64,000 nt of DNA, taken from contig JARKIF010000012.1 in assembly GCA_029378245.1 (NCBI GenBank), positions 1,736,001 to 1,800,000 on the forward strand. The letters are read 5' to 3'. The notes under the pieces were generated by a model that saw only the letters and a program-made list of their open reading frames with translations, was not told the origin of the DNA and did not search any database. Shown in pieces: positions 32,529-43,493 of the stretch (its first letter is position 1; each line of letters begins with the position of its first letter). The position numbers were made by a program, and so were the translations under genes. Origin of the DNA: Roridomyces roridus (taxonomy: Eukaryota; Basidiomycota; Agaricomycetes; Agaricales; Mycenaceae).

Positions 32529-32979
32529 GGACAATGCAGTGTTCGCCCAAAGGGCAAAGCCCTATGAGCTCATAGCCCTTTGAGACCCCTCTGCAGAGGC
32601 CTATGAAAATTTTCGTGACATTTCAAAGCTCTCAGAGCCCTATGAGATCACGTGCCTTCCGCATCAATCAATCGATCAATCACCGGCGGGAGGCGCATCA
32701 GGTCACACCGAGGAGTCACGGCAACCCGCCCCCCTGTGTTGGCATCATTTCTACTCAAACAGAAGGCGAAATTAGCTGTCTGGTTCTCTGCATTCAGAGA
32801 ACTGCTCATCTCTGTGTTTCTGTCAAGATTCTGTGGCCTTAAATCTAATGTTCAAAAAAATGTGATTTTTTCTCAGAGGCCTTTGGGATGCCCTATGAGA
32901 AAAGCCCTTTGACCTTTGCAAGGCCTTTGAGCCTCCGGGACCCCGATTCAAAGCCCTCTGGGCGAACACTGGGACAATG
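32529..32979. mobile_element. hAT-type MITE inserted at the LURP-one start codon
   Basis: The element proper is 32537-32971 (435 bp) with ends CAGTGTTCGCCCAAAGGGC and the inverted GCCCTCTGGGCGAACACTG. GGACAATG flanks both sides (32529-32536 and 32972-32979), an exact 8-bp target duplication. The interior has CCTATGAG / GCCCTTTGA subterminal repeats and no transposase. The duplicated octamer contains the host gene's ATG, so the insertion lies directly behind the start codon and copied it. Confidence 0.92.
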
Positions 32980-33496
32980 GAACAACTCGCACCATGCCAA
33001 CCTCTCGGCCTCTTCCCCCAATTCTGCGCCCCGCAACAAATCGTGCTAATCCTCAAGGAGAACGTCCTCTCCTTCAGCGGCGACGACTTTATAGTCAAGG
33101 ATCAATTCGACAACGTCGTCATCAAGTGCGAGGGACATACCTTCAGCGTGGCGCAGCGTAAACGTGGGTCTTTTCGGCACTTGCAGTTTTCTTCCCCCTT
33201 CGAGATGGATGGTGCTGACGACTTGGAGCCCAGAGTTCTTGGATTCAGCAGGGAGGGAACTGTTCGAACTGAAAGACAAAATGTTCCATATTCATAAGAC
33301 GATGGTCGCGGAGGCGCCCGATGGCAAGGAGCTCATGGCAGTCAAACAAAAGTGGCATCTCCACGGTACGTTCTTCATCCGGTTCACAATTCAATAATTC
33401 GATATTCAACGCCGAGTCCTAGGATCCGAGATGGACGCCGCATTCGTCGACTTTGACGGCTCGGAGGTCTTGCTTGTCTGCAAAGGCGACTTCTTC
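32977..33496 (+). pseudogene. LURP-one-related protein, 5' half (split by MULE)
   Basis: Exons 32977-33163, 33234-33365 and 33423-33496 join in phase 1. They read the LURP-one-related / Tubby-C-like fold: APQQIVLILKENVLSFSGDD, QFDNVVIKCEGHTFSV, GRELFELKDKMFHIHKTMV, EAPDGKELMAVKQKWHL and VLLVCKGDFF. The frame then enters transposon sequence at 33497. The 3' half resumes at 40735 in the same frame. Members of this family are small cytosolic or membrane-associated beta-barrel proteins of unclear function in fungi. Without the insertion the gene would be complete. The start codon is the copy in the right target duplication of the hAT MITE. Confidence 0.88.
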
Positions 33497-33859
33497 GGAC
33501 ACGGATATTTCGCCGCGTCGGCCGAGTGGAGCCGCGTCAGCGCCATATTTCAATATATCATCGCCAGGCACCGCCATACCATCGCCGCGTACCCATATAC
33601 GACCGCCGCGTCACCTACGCGCATTGCCGCAGCACTACTTTCTTGTCGCCGAGGCAGCACCGCACTAGTTGCATGATCACTTCCGTCACCGTTGATGTGA
33701 TACGCTCGGGACCCTGGGCGTCCAGGTCCCTGTGCTCAACTTGCACCACACTCCCTGATTCCAAACAATACATACAATGACTTTCAGTTGAGGAAATACA
33801 CATTAAGTACATGTAACTACCCGCCACTCGTTGATTCCCATGACTCCGATCCACTGCCC

Positions 33860-36800
33860 TCACTCTTCCATGGTAACCCACCCCCTTCCTCGTCCCGTAA
33901 TTTTGGCTTCATCCACGGGAGGTGCGGGAGGTACGACCGGTGCATACACGACAACTCCCTGGTTGCGAGGCCTCAGCTCCCTGTTTGATTGTGCCGGTCT
34001 CTTCGCAGGCGGAGCATCTTCATCGGTGCCCTCATCCTCGGCTCGGCGTCGCGTGCGGTTGCGTGAAGTGCGCTTCGACGTCTCGTCTGAGGAAATCACC
34101 ACGGCTATACGGGGTCGCCGAGTTTCCGGTGGTGCCACACGTCCGTAGGTCGCAGGCCGGTATGTTCCATCGTTCAGCTCACCACTTGCGGAGGTCACCG
34201 TTGAATGCACGATGAAGGCTCGTCGAAAGCTGCAGTGGTGCTCTCCACAACGGATGAGCGACCTCCCAATGGGGCACCGGCATCGCCTGAGAGCCTTCGC
34301 ATTTCTTCACCTGAGCCACGAGCATACGGAACTTGGAAATGCAGTGCTTTGTGTCCAGAGCAGTGGGTTTGAGAACGATCAGCTTCGCAAGCATCTGTTG
34401 GAGCCAGCCCTAATGAGGTCATATATAAGCCGAAATCGCAGAAGTGACTGAGCACTCACAAACACGGCGTCTGAGGAGCTCATATCCGGCACGTATTTGG
34501 CGCGAACGAGTTGTTGCCTGAATTGAGTACGCAGCTGAGAGAGCGTGTTGCAGCCTTTGACGTCGAGATCAGGGGAGGCTGCGGCAGCCTCGGCAATATG
34601 CGCGGCCAGAATCACATGGAGTTTCGTGAGCAGGTTGTCGGAGCCAGGGAAAGAAGCCAGGGCTTTCATGTCGTCAAAGTCACGCCCGGCAGCAGCAGAG
34701 AGCACGGTGAGAGCGGTGTCCAACCAGCAAGAACTAAGCATCCAGCGAAAACACCTTTGAAACAGAATTTCTTTTTTCTCACGGTTCCGTGGGTCTGCGG
34801 CTGTCAAGCGTTCGATTGTGTCCGGCGCCCGGCCGTCAGTAGACCGTTTGGGACGAGGTTCGTGTCGACCGTGTTTCGTGAAGCCGTACTTGAGCCTCGT
34901 GTACTTCCAGTACTGGCGGTCTTTCCCATAAAATGGCTTTTGGCCCTCTTTCAAATGCGGTCAGGCTTTTCAGTCCAGAATGGTGCGGAACACTTACTGC
35001 GGGCTGCATCATAAATGCGTTCAAACGTCGTGATTATCTTGATGATTCCCGAGAAGCCGTAGAAAAGATTGTTGTCTCGACCAACCATCGCGTATGATTT
35101 GTGGTTCATGGACTCTGCTGCATTCGTGGACGCAGGAAGTGCGTCCCAGAGCTGCTTCGCCATGGTGCTAGCACCGTAGCAAAGCATACGACGATGTGAT
35201 GGACGCATCCACCATTTGGCCCACCCCTCTGCGCGCGGAAATTCATGCACAAGTTCGTCTGCACGCCTTTGCATATCATTCTCGTCGTCCGCTCGGAGAA
35301 TGTTGACAGCGAGTTGGCGAAAGAGTGTCTGCCTCTCCGGCGCTACCACTCGGCTGATATGGGCGATTCGAGTTATCTGGTTTCCGAAATGCTGTCGGCA
35401 GCCCTTCAAAAGACCCTCTGCTGCTTGAAGTAACTCGCGTTCGTCTCTTGCCTCGGGTGAAAATTCCAGCCAGAAATCAACGAAGGCTTGGATGAAGCCG
35501 TTTCTTTGCGCGTCGCTAAAATCCACAACCTAGATTTGAACTGTTAGCCTGGTCATAAAACGGACGAACATGACTCACATTCGCAAAGAGCCTGTCCGTA
35601 ACTGCATGGCTTCTCGCCTGGCACTCCTGGGCCATGCCGCGGAAGAGGTGTAGAAAATGTATGCGATAGTTGACAGTCTTGGCACCATTTGAATACGTCA
35701 TGAGGATCGGAACCCACGACTTGAGATGGATGGGGTCGAACGCCGAACTGATAAACAAGAGTTGGTTGTTTCCTAGGAAATAACCGTGGCACGCATCCGA
35801 GACTGTTCCATTCACGGCCTCGGATTTGATCATATCCTGGAGACCCATACGGCGCTGCCAGGGCGACTGAAAGATAACCATGTGTATCTTGTCGGCCCAA
35901 TGAAGCGCAATAGTCCAGGTCGGGTTTTGCTCCTGGAGCAGTCGGATTTTGGGTAGAAGACGCTCGTCTCGAGTCTGGGAGAAATCAGAAGATGAGAACA
36001 ACAGTGATATTGGCACGCACAGAATTCGCCGGCTTGAGAATCTTGGCCCGTTCGTATTGGACACGCTGAGGGTTGACAAAAACGGGGCTGATATCGAGCA
36101 CCGACTCGCCAGGCCCATCAACACCTGGTATCCCGGCGATCAACTTGGAGGGGCCGACACGAGGATGCGCCTTGACCATCTTGGCAAAGCGCGCGCGCTC
36201 TGCAGCAGTTAGATGACGAGTCGGGGGCGGCTCGTGGTTGTGATATCCAGAATGCTTGAAACGAGCGCCGTTCCGCCAGACCCAATATTTCATCTCAGCG
36301 TCGCAGCCGTGCCACTGCAAAGGATGGCCGCACGAGCAGCCATTGTCGAGCTGCTGATTTCTTCCACTCTGCTTCGTCTGTGGCCGCGTGATGACTTCGC
36401 AGAGTGCGCTTGTGCACTTCATCACGCCGAGGCACACACGATGCACATGTTTAGCGCCATGCTCCGTCTCTGCGTCTTTACTTCCGGTCTCGTTTTTGCC
36501 CGACCCGCGCGCCTCGCAAGCCCAATGGACCGTCAACTTGCACTCGTCGTAGTATCGGCGTTTATATTTCTCGTTCCACGTGCCACTCGGCCATGGGTCC
36601 CATTCTCGAATGCTGTGGGCAAAAAAAAGGAGCTTAATGTAGTATTCCAAAGGGATGCGAGCTCGTACACTCACCCAGAACCAGTAGAGACAGATTTATC
36701 CTTTGCAGGGGCCTCATCTTCACTTCCGGATGAGTCGCGTTCACTTGAAGACCCACGGCGTCTACGTTTGGAGGGTCGCTCGTCTTCGAAAACAACTTCC

Positions 36801-37346
36801 TTTCTCAGAGACCGGACCCCTAGCATATTCAGAAGGGAAGTGCTTCCGCGTTTACGATTCGGGTGGGAACCTGTAGCACAATTCATCAATGAACCAACAG
36901 GCATTTGAAAAACATACCAGTCTTTCTCTTGCGCGTTCCACGGCGAGACGCCGAGGTAATCCCTGGCGTGTCGACATTTCCATAGGTACGTTTCAAAGCG
37001 GTCGTGTATGAGGCTATCACAACTGTCAGCGTGAAGCAATGAGCGCGATGAATGGCGACACACCTGGATTACCCCCGATATACGCCATCTGTCCTCCTAC
37101 CGACGTTCTCTCTGCAAAGCGAGGCACCTCGGACGGATGATCTGCAAACTAGTGAGCCCTGGAACGCTACGATATTGGACGGTACATACATATAGGCAGG
37201 TGAGAATGCTCCTGTGGAATATCTTCATTGGCGGTATCTCGTTGATTGTGTCCGAAGATTCCCCCAACGAATGCTGTAAGTCGCCGCTATAATAGGTACT
37301 CAGCAGTGTTGCTCGCAGGAACGGGGAAGGGGGCGCTCACAAACAT
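33860..37346 (-). CDS. MULE-like transposase with GCM/WRKY-type zinc finger
   Basis: Many exons on the minus strand. N-terminal pieces are EHSHLPIY, VPRFAERTSVGGQMAYIGG, HDRFETYLWKCRHARDYLG and a basic/acidic linker (RRRRGSSSERDSSGSEDE). The zinc-finger exon (36614-36005) has REWDPWPSGTWNEKYKRR, VCLGVMKCTSALC, CSCGHPLQWHGCDAE and ARFKHSGYHNHEPPPTRH, the Cys/His layout of WRKY-GCM1 fingers. The core exons hold HGYFLGNNQLLFISSAFDP, KSWVPILMTYSNG, DFSDAQRNGFIQAFV and NAAESMNHKSYAMV. A final frame (to 33860) ends in a disordered tail starting ELNDGTYRPATYG. Near 34180 the frame changes by one base at AAGTGGTGAG without a splice site, so the last 105 residues may be lost. The start is probably at 37346 (MFVSAPFPVPAS). 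Confidence 0.75.
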
Positions 37347-37937
37347 CGGCGTGCAAACAGACAAGAAGCAGGGATGGGAGCTTGTCTTTCCGACTGGACG
37401 CGGATGTCAGAAGTGGAGGGGGCAGTGGAGCCGTGGCGAGACATACCAACTATGTGTACAATGCACCTTGGATCAGCTGGGGATGGGAGTGAACTTGCAG
37501 CGTCTTTTATACCAGAGAGAGGCCCCAGACTGTCGCTTCAGATCTTTGAGGGACTGTATTGGAGACCGAGGGCTGGACTATGAGAGGGGCGTCGGAAGAA
37601 TGGAGTGGAGTAGGTGAGACAGGGGAGCCGCATATCCAGGAATTGAAAGAGTCTAGGCTTGTGGATGAATTCAAATATGCAGCTCTGGATGGTGGAGCAC
37701 TGAAATCGAGCATTGGAGCGGGCAGAGAGATGCGCAAAAAGGTTCCATGGAAGCGGAAGGAAAGCACAGATTGACAGGCACAGCCACTGATATGATAGAC
37801 AAGATTAATCACGTTGGCGAACTTGGCCGAAACGGTCAAGCGGCCAATGCACTGACCAAGCTCACTTGTATTCTCATTAATCCGCAGAACGCGGGCAGCA
37901 GCAAATATTGTTCGGGAATTACACAACAATTTACCAC
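37347..37937. other. spacer between the two MULE genes
   Basis: No gene is supported. Small frames on the plus strand (37246-37617, 37559-37774) lack domains. Confidence 0.45.
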
Positions 37938-39351
37938 TCAATCATCCGTCCGATGTTGGTCCGATGCATCTGCATCTGAGTCCTCTCCGGCCTGTGAATC
38001 AAGCGCCATCTCGACCTCAGCCTCAGCATCCGGGGAATGAACGATGTGAGAACTCTTGTCCTTGTTTTTAAGCCGATTGCTGCGCCGCTTGACTGAAAAT
38101 ATAGACAGTGTCAATTGCAGAGTTTATTATATAGCCCGCCGACGACATACCGATTTGGACCCGTTCAGCCTGGTCATCGCTCGAAGACTTGTCCTCTGTA
38201 GATGCAATCGTTGGCCGAGTTTATTATGACTTGAAAAACATACCTTCTGCGTCCGGGAGAAACATTTTTGTCTCGATAGTTCTAACATCTCCATTCGATT
38301 GAGAAAGAGAGACCGGCGGCTTCGGCACAAATGCCTTGAGTTTATTCCCAGATTTTGGAAGCGAGTGAGTGTATGAGGAGTGGGTGTGGCGGCCGCTGTG
38401 CTCGAAAATTGCGCCCTCATTGTACTGCACCAGAGACCATTCCGCAGTGCAGGGACGGTGGCGAAGGGCAAGCCCACAAGCGCATCGCACCTTGATCTCC
38501 TTCGACACGTCCAATCCGGGCCCAATTTGAACAGTGCACTCTCCGGAGTTGCATTCAATAATACCTGAACAGCCATGAAGTGATAAACGCCCCTTGTCAG
38601 GCGTCGCGGCGGATGTGGACCCTCGCCGACCACCACGCAGTTTGTGAGAGGCCCAGTACAAGGCGACCTTCGAGGTGGCCGTAAATTGTTCCCGTGTGAA
38701 GTGAACACGGAATCTGCCATTCGGGAATCCATCCCAGGTTTTGAGGACACAATCAGGGATGCTGTCTCTGCTCGCAGTGCCGTCCTGGGGTAAAGCAGCA
38801 GAGACGAGAGCTTTGTGAGGGGTGTCCGAAGCCGGGGCCGATATTTCCACTTCCAACAATCAACAGGAGGATGAGGATAGAACAAGTCACATACAAGTCT
38901 TTGCAGCGAGAACATCTTCCTCCTCGCGGACATATCCGAGAAGTGTTGTCCCTGGAAAAGAGTTGATGTGAATAGCGGTGAGATGAGACGACTTAAACGT
39001 ACTATCTTCGGCATAATAAGGGGTTAGACGGGTTCGCTGTGCTTGCCCGGGCCGGTGTACTTGCAAATTATGCACCACAACAAGCAGATTGAGCACCACA
39101 ACAGTCAGGAAGAGTAGCACGAGCGTATGGAACGTAAGAACAGTCCATACAGTCAGCCAGCGCGAGAGGACCGGATACAGCCAGAGATAAAGCTGCACGA
39201 TTTTGTCCATATTCGTGGCTGCGAGAAGACAGAGAAGCAGTCCGATGACAATGGTGGATGTGGTGGACATGATCAAGAGAGGCATGAGAAAGGGGTGTCT
39301 TGCTTGATCGCGGTGAGGATGAATAAACACGTACCAAAATGTAAGATGCAT
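37938..39351 (-). CDS. membrane-helix protein fused to a GCM-like zinc finger, carried by the MULE
   Basis: Exons 39351-38895, 38849-38244, 38195-38151 and 38092-37938 join with phase-1 introns throughout, giving 420 aa. The first exon is hydrophobic, with about three membrane segments (STIVIGLLLCLLAA; LYLWLYPVLSRWLTVWTVL; LVLLFLTVVVLNLLVVV). The second exon has FPNGRFRVHFTREQF, CSGIIECNSGEC, VRCACGLALRHRPC and GAIFEHSGRHTHSSY, the same Cys/His/HTH layout as the GCM-type finger of the transposase but strongly diverged. The tail has a basic cluster (KRRSNRLKNKDK) and an acidic end (EAEVEMALDSQAGEDSDAD). Exon continuity in phase is strong support for one gene. Combining membrane helices with a DNA-binding finger is unusual; its role in transposition or host interaction is unknown. 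Confidence 0.7.
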
Positions 39352-40734
39352 TGACCTGACTATGCGGCGCTGTCAACGCGGCGAAGTCCACTTGAAAATC
39401 GCCCAGTCAGCGCCGAGTCAGCGCCGACTCATTGCCGCATCGCCGCGCATTGAACATCTCCATTCCAGTGCATAACCCGTCGTATATCCACCCCACAATG
39501 TAATTTAATCCCCAGATAGTAGGTTGGATGCAGATTGTGATCAGATGTTTTCCTCAAGCAGGCAAGGCACCTGTAAATGGCGCAGAAAACTTGAGGATTG
39601 CCGCGGCCCCAGCTGCATCGGCGCCGCACCATGGCCGCGTCATTCGCCGCATCGCCGATCCACCGGCTAGAACCAAGTTGTAGTGCCTGCGAAAGTACCC
39701 AAGGACCGGCCCGACCTGCACCTGACCGTCAGCGGCGAATTGAGAAGTTGATTGGTCGTCGCCCGCAACTGTGCCCAAGACAATACACAGATTTATTTGG
39801 TTGAGATACATCCGTCACTGGAATCCTCAGGTTGTAGTCATGTATGTCTGGGGAATCCAGGAAAGTTGGATTGATGATCCAAGTCCAACAGCAAGGAAAG
39901 CCAACAACCAGAGCAAATGAGAGACACAGAAATGGTACACTCTAGAGAGATTTGAGAGAGAGATGTGCAACTTGAAGATTCTTCTATCTCATTGAACAGC
40001 AACCCAGCTGGATGGACGGAGTGATGCATGCAGCATGGCCGAGAGCGAGATGCACAGATGTCGAGGCGAGTGGTGAGTGCATGGTGGTGTAAAGCCAGGT
40101 GTGATGTGTCAGCGCTGTCAACGGTTTCGGGACCGGGAATCAAACACACGGTCCGTGGGCGGAGTGCCGTTGATATCTTATCTATGACAGGTTTGACTAC
40201 TGTTGAAAGCCACTCCAAAGTTTTCGAGGTATTAATTCACGCCGCGATGCTACCGCAGAAGTGCCGTGACAACGCCGCATTCCGATGACCATCGCCGCAG
40301 ACCTTGGGAGAGGTGCCGCGTCATGTCTAGGAAGGGCCGAATTCAAAGAAGCTACTGCCGAGAAGGTGCCGCGGCGCGCTGCGGGATCGCCGAGTCAAAC
40401 TTGTCCGACGCGGCGAAGTTATGGTCAACTTCGCCGCGTCCGCCGCATCATCGCCGCACCATCGCCGCGTCGCCGCATCTTTGGCAGTTGAACACTAGCG
40501 CCGAACTCGGGATCCATACACTCAAGGGAGCTCACTCCTTGACCATCGTCGTGCACCACATTCGAATTCAATGTCCCTGCGTTACATGTGTGCCGGAGAA
40601 AAATGAACAGGAACAGTTGATTGGCAGCAATTTCGGTCAACTGCCGCGCTCTGCGCCGCGTCACTGCCAAATTAACGCCGCTTCCCCGCCGATTCACCCC
40701 AGACGCGGCGAAATATCCTGGCCCCGACTTCTTC
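39352..40734. repeat. right subterminal region of the MULE-like element
   Basis: Apart from GCCGC-type arrays at 39370-39450, 39600-39660 and 40250-40710, it holds an unassigned stretch at 39800-40230. The minus frame there (39838-40218) has no domain. Confidence 0.6.
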
Positions 40735-40950
40735 AACCGAGCAGCGACAATCACAATGAACGACGTACCTATTGCGCAGATTGGACGGGATTTCTGGAAT
40801 GGGAGACAGCTTTTCGGGAATGCGCAGACGTACCAAATTGCTGTGGCCCCAGGGGTTGATCTGGCGATGGTGGCGACGGTGGCTATTTGTATGGAGGAGT
40901 TGGAAAAGGCGAGGATGAAGGCAATTGAGAGGAGTCGAGCTGGGCATTAG
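40735..40950 (+). pseudogene. LURP-one-related protein, 3' half
   Basis: Directly after the right target duplication the frame continues NRAATITMNDVPIAQIGRDF, then WNGRQLFGNAQTYQIAVAPG and VDLAMVATVAICMEELEK, the usual C-terminal end of LURP-one-related proteins. It is in the same codon phase as the 5' half ending at 33496. Stop at 40948-40950. An internal ATG (40756) begins MNDVPIAQIG but would make only a fragment. Confidence 0.88.
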
Positions 40951-41198
40951 ATACAAAGGGAGGGCCCCTGTAGTTGTAAAATTCGATATTTATTTCATGT
41001 ACCTGTTGGGTAGAGTGAATTTCTCCGCCCAGGACCAAAGATGAGACGTACAAGACGTAAAAAAAGGAATGAAGTAGTGTGCAAGAGAGGCCTGTGGATG
41101 GTTATACCTGAACATGGAATAATAGAAACGCACTGCGAACCGACGCGAATCACGTTACAGCCTCCTTCAACGCCGTCAGCTCGTCCCAGGACGGCAGC

Positions 41199-41986
41199 TC
41201 AAGAGTCTCTGGTAGTTATCTCATACGGATTGAATGCCAATACCGAGCTGTCCTTCCGCGTGTGATCGACAGGCCGCGCAGATGGGAAATGTGGCGGCCG
41301 ATGAAACCTTCGAAAACGTATCGCCTGAGATGCGGGCGCGTAAAGGCCAGGGTGAAATTTACGCGCTGATGTCAAGAACGACGAGAGGTCGTCTGGATAG
41401 ACGCGCGCCAGATGATCCAGTGCCCTCCGAAACAGATACTGGATGTCGTACTTGTGGCTGAGCCGAGCAATTCCTAGGAGGTCTCCCGGCGCGGCTGGAG
41501 GCGGGGGAGGCATGAAGAAGCTGTCACTCAGTGACAGCTCACGGGACGACAACAAGCCACGCACCTCGAGTCAAAAATGGCCCTGAGAAACGACTCCACC
41601 TCTCTTGAGTTGTCTGGCAGCACCACGATAGGCATTTCGTCCGAGTTGGACGCCCTCTGTGGCATGGATAGTATATCGCTGAAGACAGACGACCGGGCAG
41701 CCAACACCGCGCCTGACACGAAGAATTCTCGGTCTTGGGCGCGGATGACCAGGCTGCCGTCGGAGAACCATAAGTCTGCCACGCGAGTGAATGCATTCGC
41801 TTGGTCCTCTATAGCCGGAGTGTCCTGTGTGCAGAGTGTGCGGATGAGGTCTGAGACAAAGGACAAGGCCGCTTGAAGGCCACTGATGTAAGCATCATCT
41901 GATCGGCCTCGTCGTTCCGAGTTTGCCGCCCCACAATGCCGGATTACTATGGGGTACTGTACCATTTCGATCAATTCGAATGGCAC
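41199..41986 (-). CDS. BTB/POZ domain protein, start region replaced by a MITE
   Basis: Two exons (41986-41565 and 41520-41199, phase 2) give 247 aa. The BTB core reads TRVADLWFSDGSLVIRAQDR, EFFVSGAVLAARSSVFSDIL and PIVVLPDNSREVESFLRAIF, then GDLLGIARLSHKYDIQYLF and RRALDHLARVYPDDLSSFL. BTB domains mediate homodimers and Cullin-3 contacts. The first residues (MPFELIEMVQYP) are encoded by the terminal repeat of the palindromic MITE at 41954-42189, so the native start is gone or displaced. The C-terminus is shorter than usual for this family; ELPSWDELTALKEAV lies in another frame just past the stop, suggesting a late frame slip or unspliced intron near 41220. The paralogue at 54545 is a pseudogene. 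Confidence 0.72.
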
Positions 41987-42189
41987 TTTGGGCTGTGACT
42001 TTTCATACGAATGGAACCATTAGTAGCCGAGCCCAAAAAGGCAATTTGATCCGTCGGCTAAGCTCGGCTATCACCGGCACACCTCGGCAGAGCCAAATCG
42101 CCTCCGTGACCCTGTGACATACGAAAAATTCCGTATGAAACGGGGCTTGTGACTTGTGACCATTCGAATTGATCGAAATGGTACAGTAC
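41954..42189. mobile_element. palindromic MITE, about 236 bp
   Basis: The left end GTACTGTACCATTTCGATCA plus ATTCGAATGG is repeated inverted at the right end (CCATTCGAAT plus TGATCGAAATGGTACAGTAC), a perfect 30-bp terminal inverted repeat. Secondary inverted similarity (CATACGAA / TTCGTATG) occurs inside. Target duplication is uncertain (ATGG on both sides is possible). Confidence 0.82.
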
Positions 42190-42559
42190 ATGGTACTTAT
42201 TGCCTCGTGCTGTATTCGATATCATCATGAGATGGGCTGAGATGGGTCTGTAGAACAAGCCGAGATACTTAACTGGGATGCTCTTTGACTGCAGTTTGAC
42301 TGCCATCATTTGAGAGGATTTGCGTTGCGGAGATTGCAGAACCGTCCTTGGAGGATTCTTCGAGCATGTCCACGCCACACCTCCGAATTTCATTCAGATG
42401 GATATCCATCCGGGCAGAGAAGAAAAGAAAACAGCACGAGCACGAGTCGAACTCTTGAAATTGGCCGGAACATCCAATCACTGATTCAATCGACCGGAAA
42501 TAATGCCGAACTCTTCGAACTTTTAATCATCTCGAGTAATCCTAGTCTATGTATCCTAT
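42190..42559. other. intergenic region between the MITE and the dimeric-barrel gene
   Basis: No gene is supported; frames such as 42058-42393 minus lack domains. Confidence 0.45.
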
Positions 42560-43321
42560 TCACTGTTTCAAAAGCTTCACATGCCCCAATACAAGAGTCG
42601 CCTTCTTCAACAGCAGCTGAACCGTCGCATGCAGTCCGGTACCTTCCTTGACTGCTTCCCAATGTGTCTGATCACGAGCGCTCTCAGCGTCCATTCCCGC
42701 AAAATTAGAAATAAAGGACGCACGTCAACGGTATTCCACCCAGCGATCACCACCACATTCTTCGTGTTATCCTTGCAGTAAGCCCACAAGCCCGGCGGAT
42801 GCACCCCAGTCGCAACATCCAGCCCTGCAATAAGGTCGTCGAATCCTTTAACCAGCTCGGCCTCCTGGGGCTCGACATCCGCGTTGATCGTCCAGAGCAC
42901 GAATTCGGTGACGGGGGCGGAGAAGGCAGCGGTTAGGTCTATGGCGCCGGTGTCGAGGTAATGCACCTCCGGTGAGTTGGCTGATGCGGCTTTGAGGCCG
43001 GCTAGGAAAGTGGGGTTTTCGGGGCCTCCGGCGAAGGATTGGTACTGTGGTTCGGATTCCCAGACTGTTGAACGGTGAGCGGATTGGAATCGCATACAAG
43101 TTCAAGGCTTGCAAGAAAAGACGTATACAGTCTTGCCGTCATCGATTTGCAAACCATGGAACGAACTGTGGCACAGTTACAGTCAAGTTTTGCGCACGAG
43201 AAATCACACACCTCACGCAACCCTCGGCGCTCCCAAGGTTATCCAAAGCCACCTTGACCACCGTCGGATCAGCGATATAGTTGCTCGACGCGGTGAATGT
43301 CACAATTTGGAGAATAGTCAT
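42560..43321 (-). pseudogene. ABM / dimeric alpha-beta barrel-like stress protein, probably broken
   Basis: The start MTILQIVTFTASSNYIADP and the following VVKVALDNLGSAEGC are the first strand and helix of an ABM-type barrel. The next segment, FHGLQIDDGKTVYVF, is recognisable but out of frame with exon 1 under any splice I can see. The main exon reads RSTVWESEPQYQSFAG, AIDLTAAFSAPVTEFVLWTI, PPGLWAYCKDNTKNVVVIAG and WNTVD. After a GTGCGT intron the last exon gives HWEAVKEGTGLHATVQLL and stops at 42560. Family proteins are small dimeric barrels, often called stress-responsive; substrates are unknown. One frame slip near 43160 is the reason for the pseudogene call. Confidence 0.6.
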
Positions 43322-43493
43322 ATCTGGGATGCCTGTGGGGGGTTCACTGCGGGCACGGACGTCCGAGCTTTATAAAGGCAACTGGGTTCGGGTTGATATT
43401 TCTCATGGTCTCCCGCGGAATGCAGCTAATCCGCTGTTCAGCTGATAGTGTCACGAGAACGGTGCATGTATTTCTGGACGAGAAAAAGGATTA

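Larger units (their letters stand above)
33487..40734. mobile_element. MULE-like DNA transposon, 7.2 kb, with 10-bp target duplication
   Basis: The element proper is 33497-40724. CGACTTCTTC occurs at 33487-33496 and at 40725-40734, a 10-bp duplication inside the LURP-one exon. The ends are inverted: GGACACGGATATTTCGCCGC at left against GGGCCAGGATATTTCGCCGC on the complement at right (3 mismatches in 20). Both flanks hold arrays of GCCGCGTC / GCCGCACC / GCCGCATC units (33510-33660, 39370-39450, 39600-39660, 40250-40710). Two minus-strand genes lie inside: a GCM/WRKY-type transposase and a membrane/GCM fusion. Duplication length, subterminal arrays and transposase type fit the Mutator-like superfamily. 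Confidence 0.9.

Noticed and set aside
39838..40218. 126-codon minus-strand frame inside the MULE
   Set aside because: No domain, poor start context and position among subterminal repeats; treated as a chance frame.
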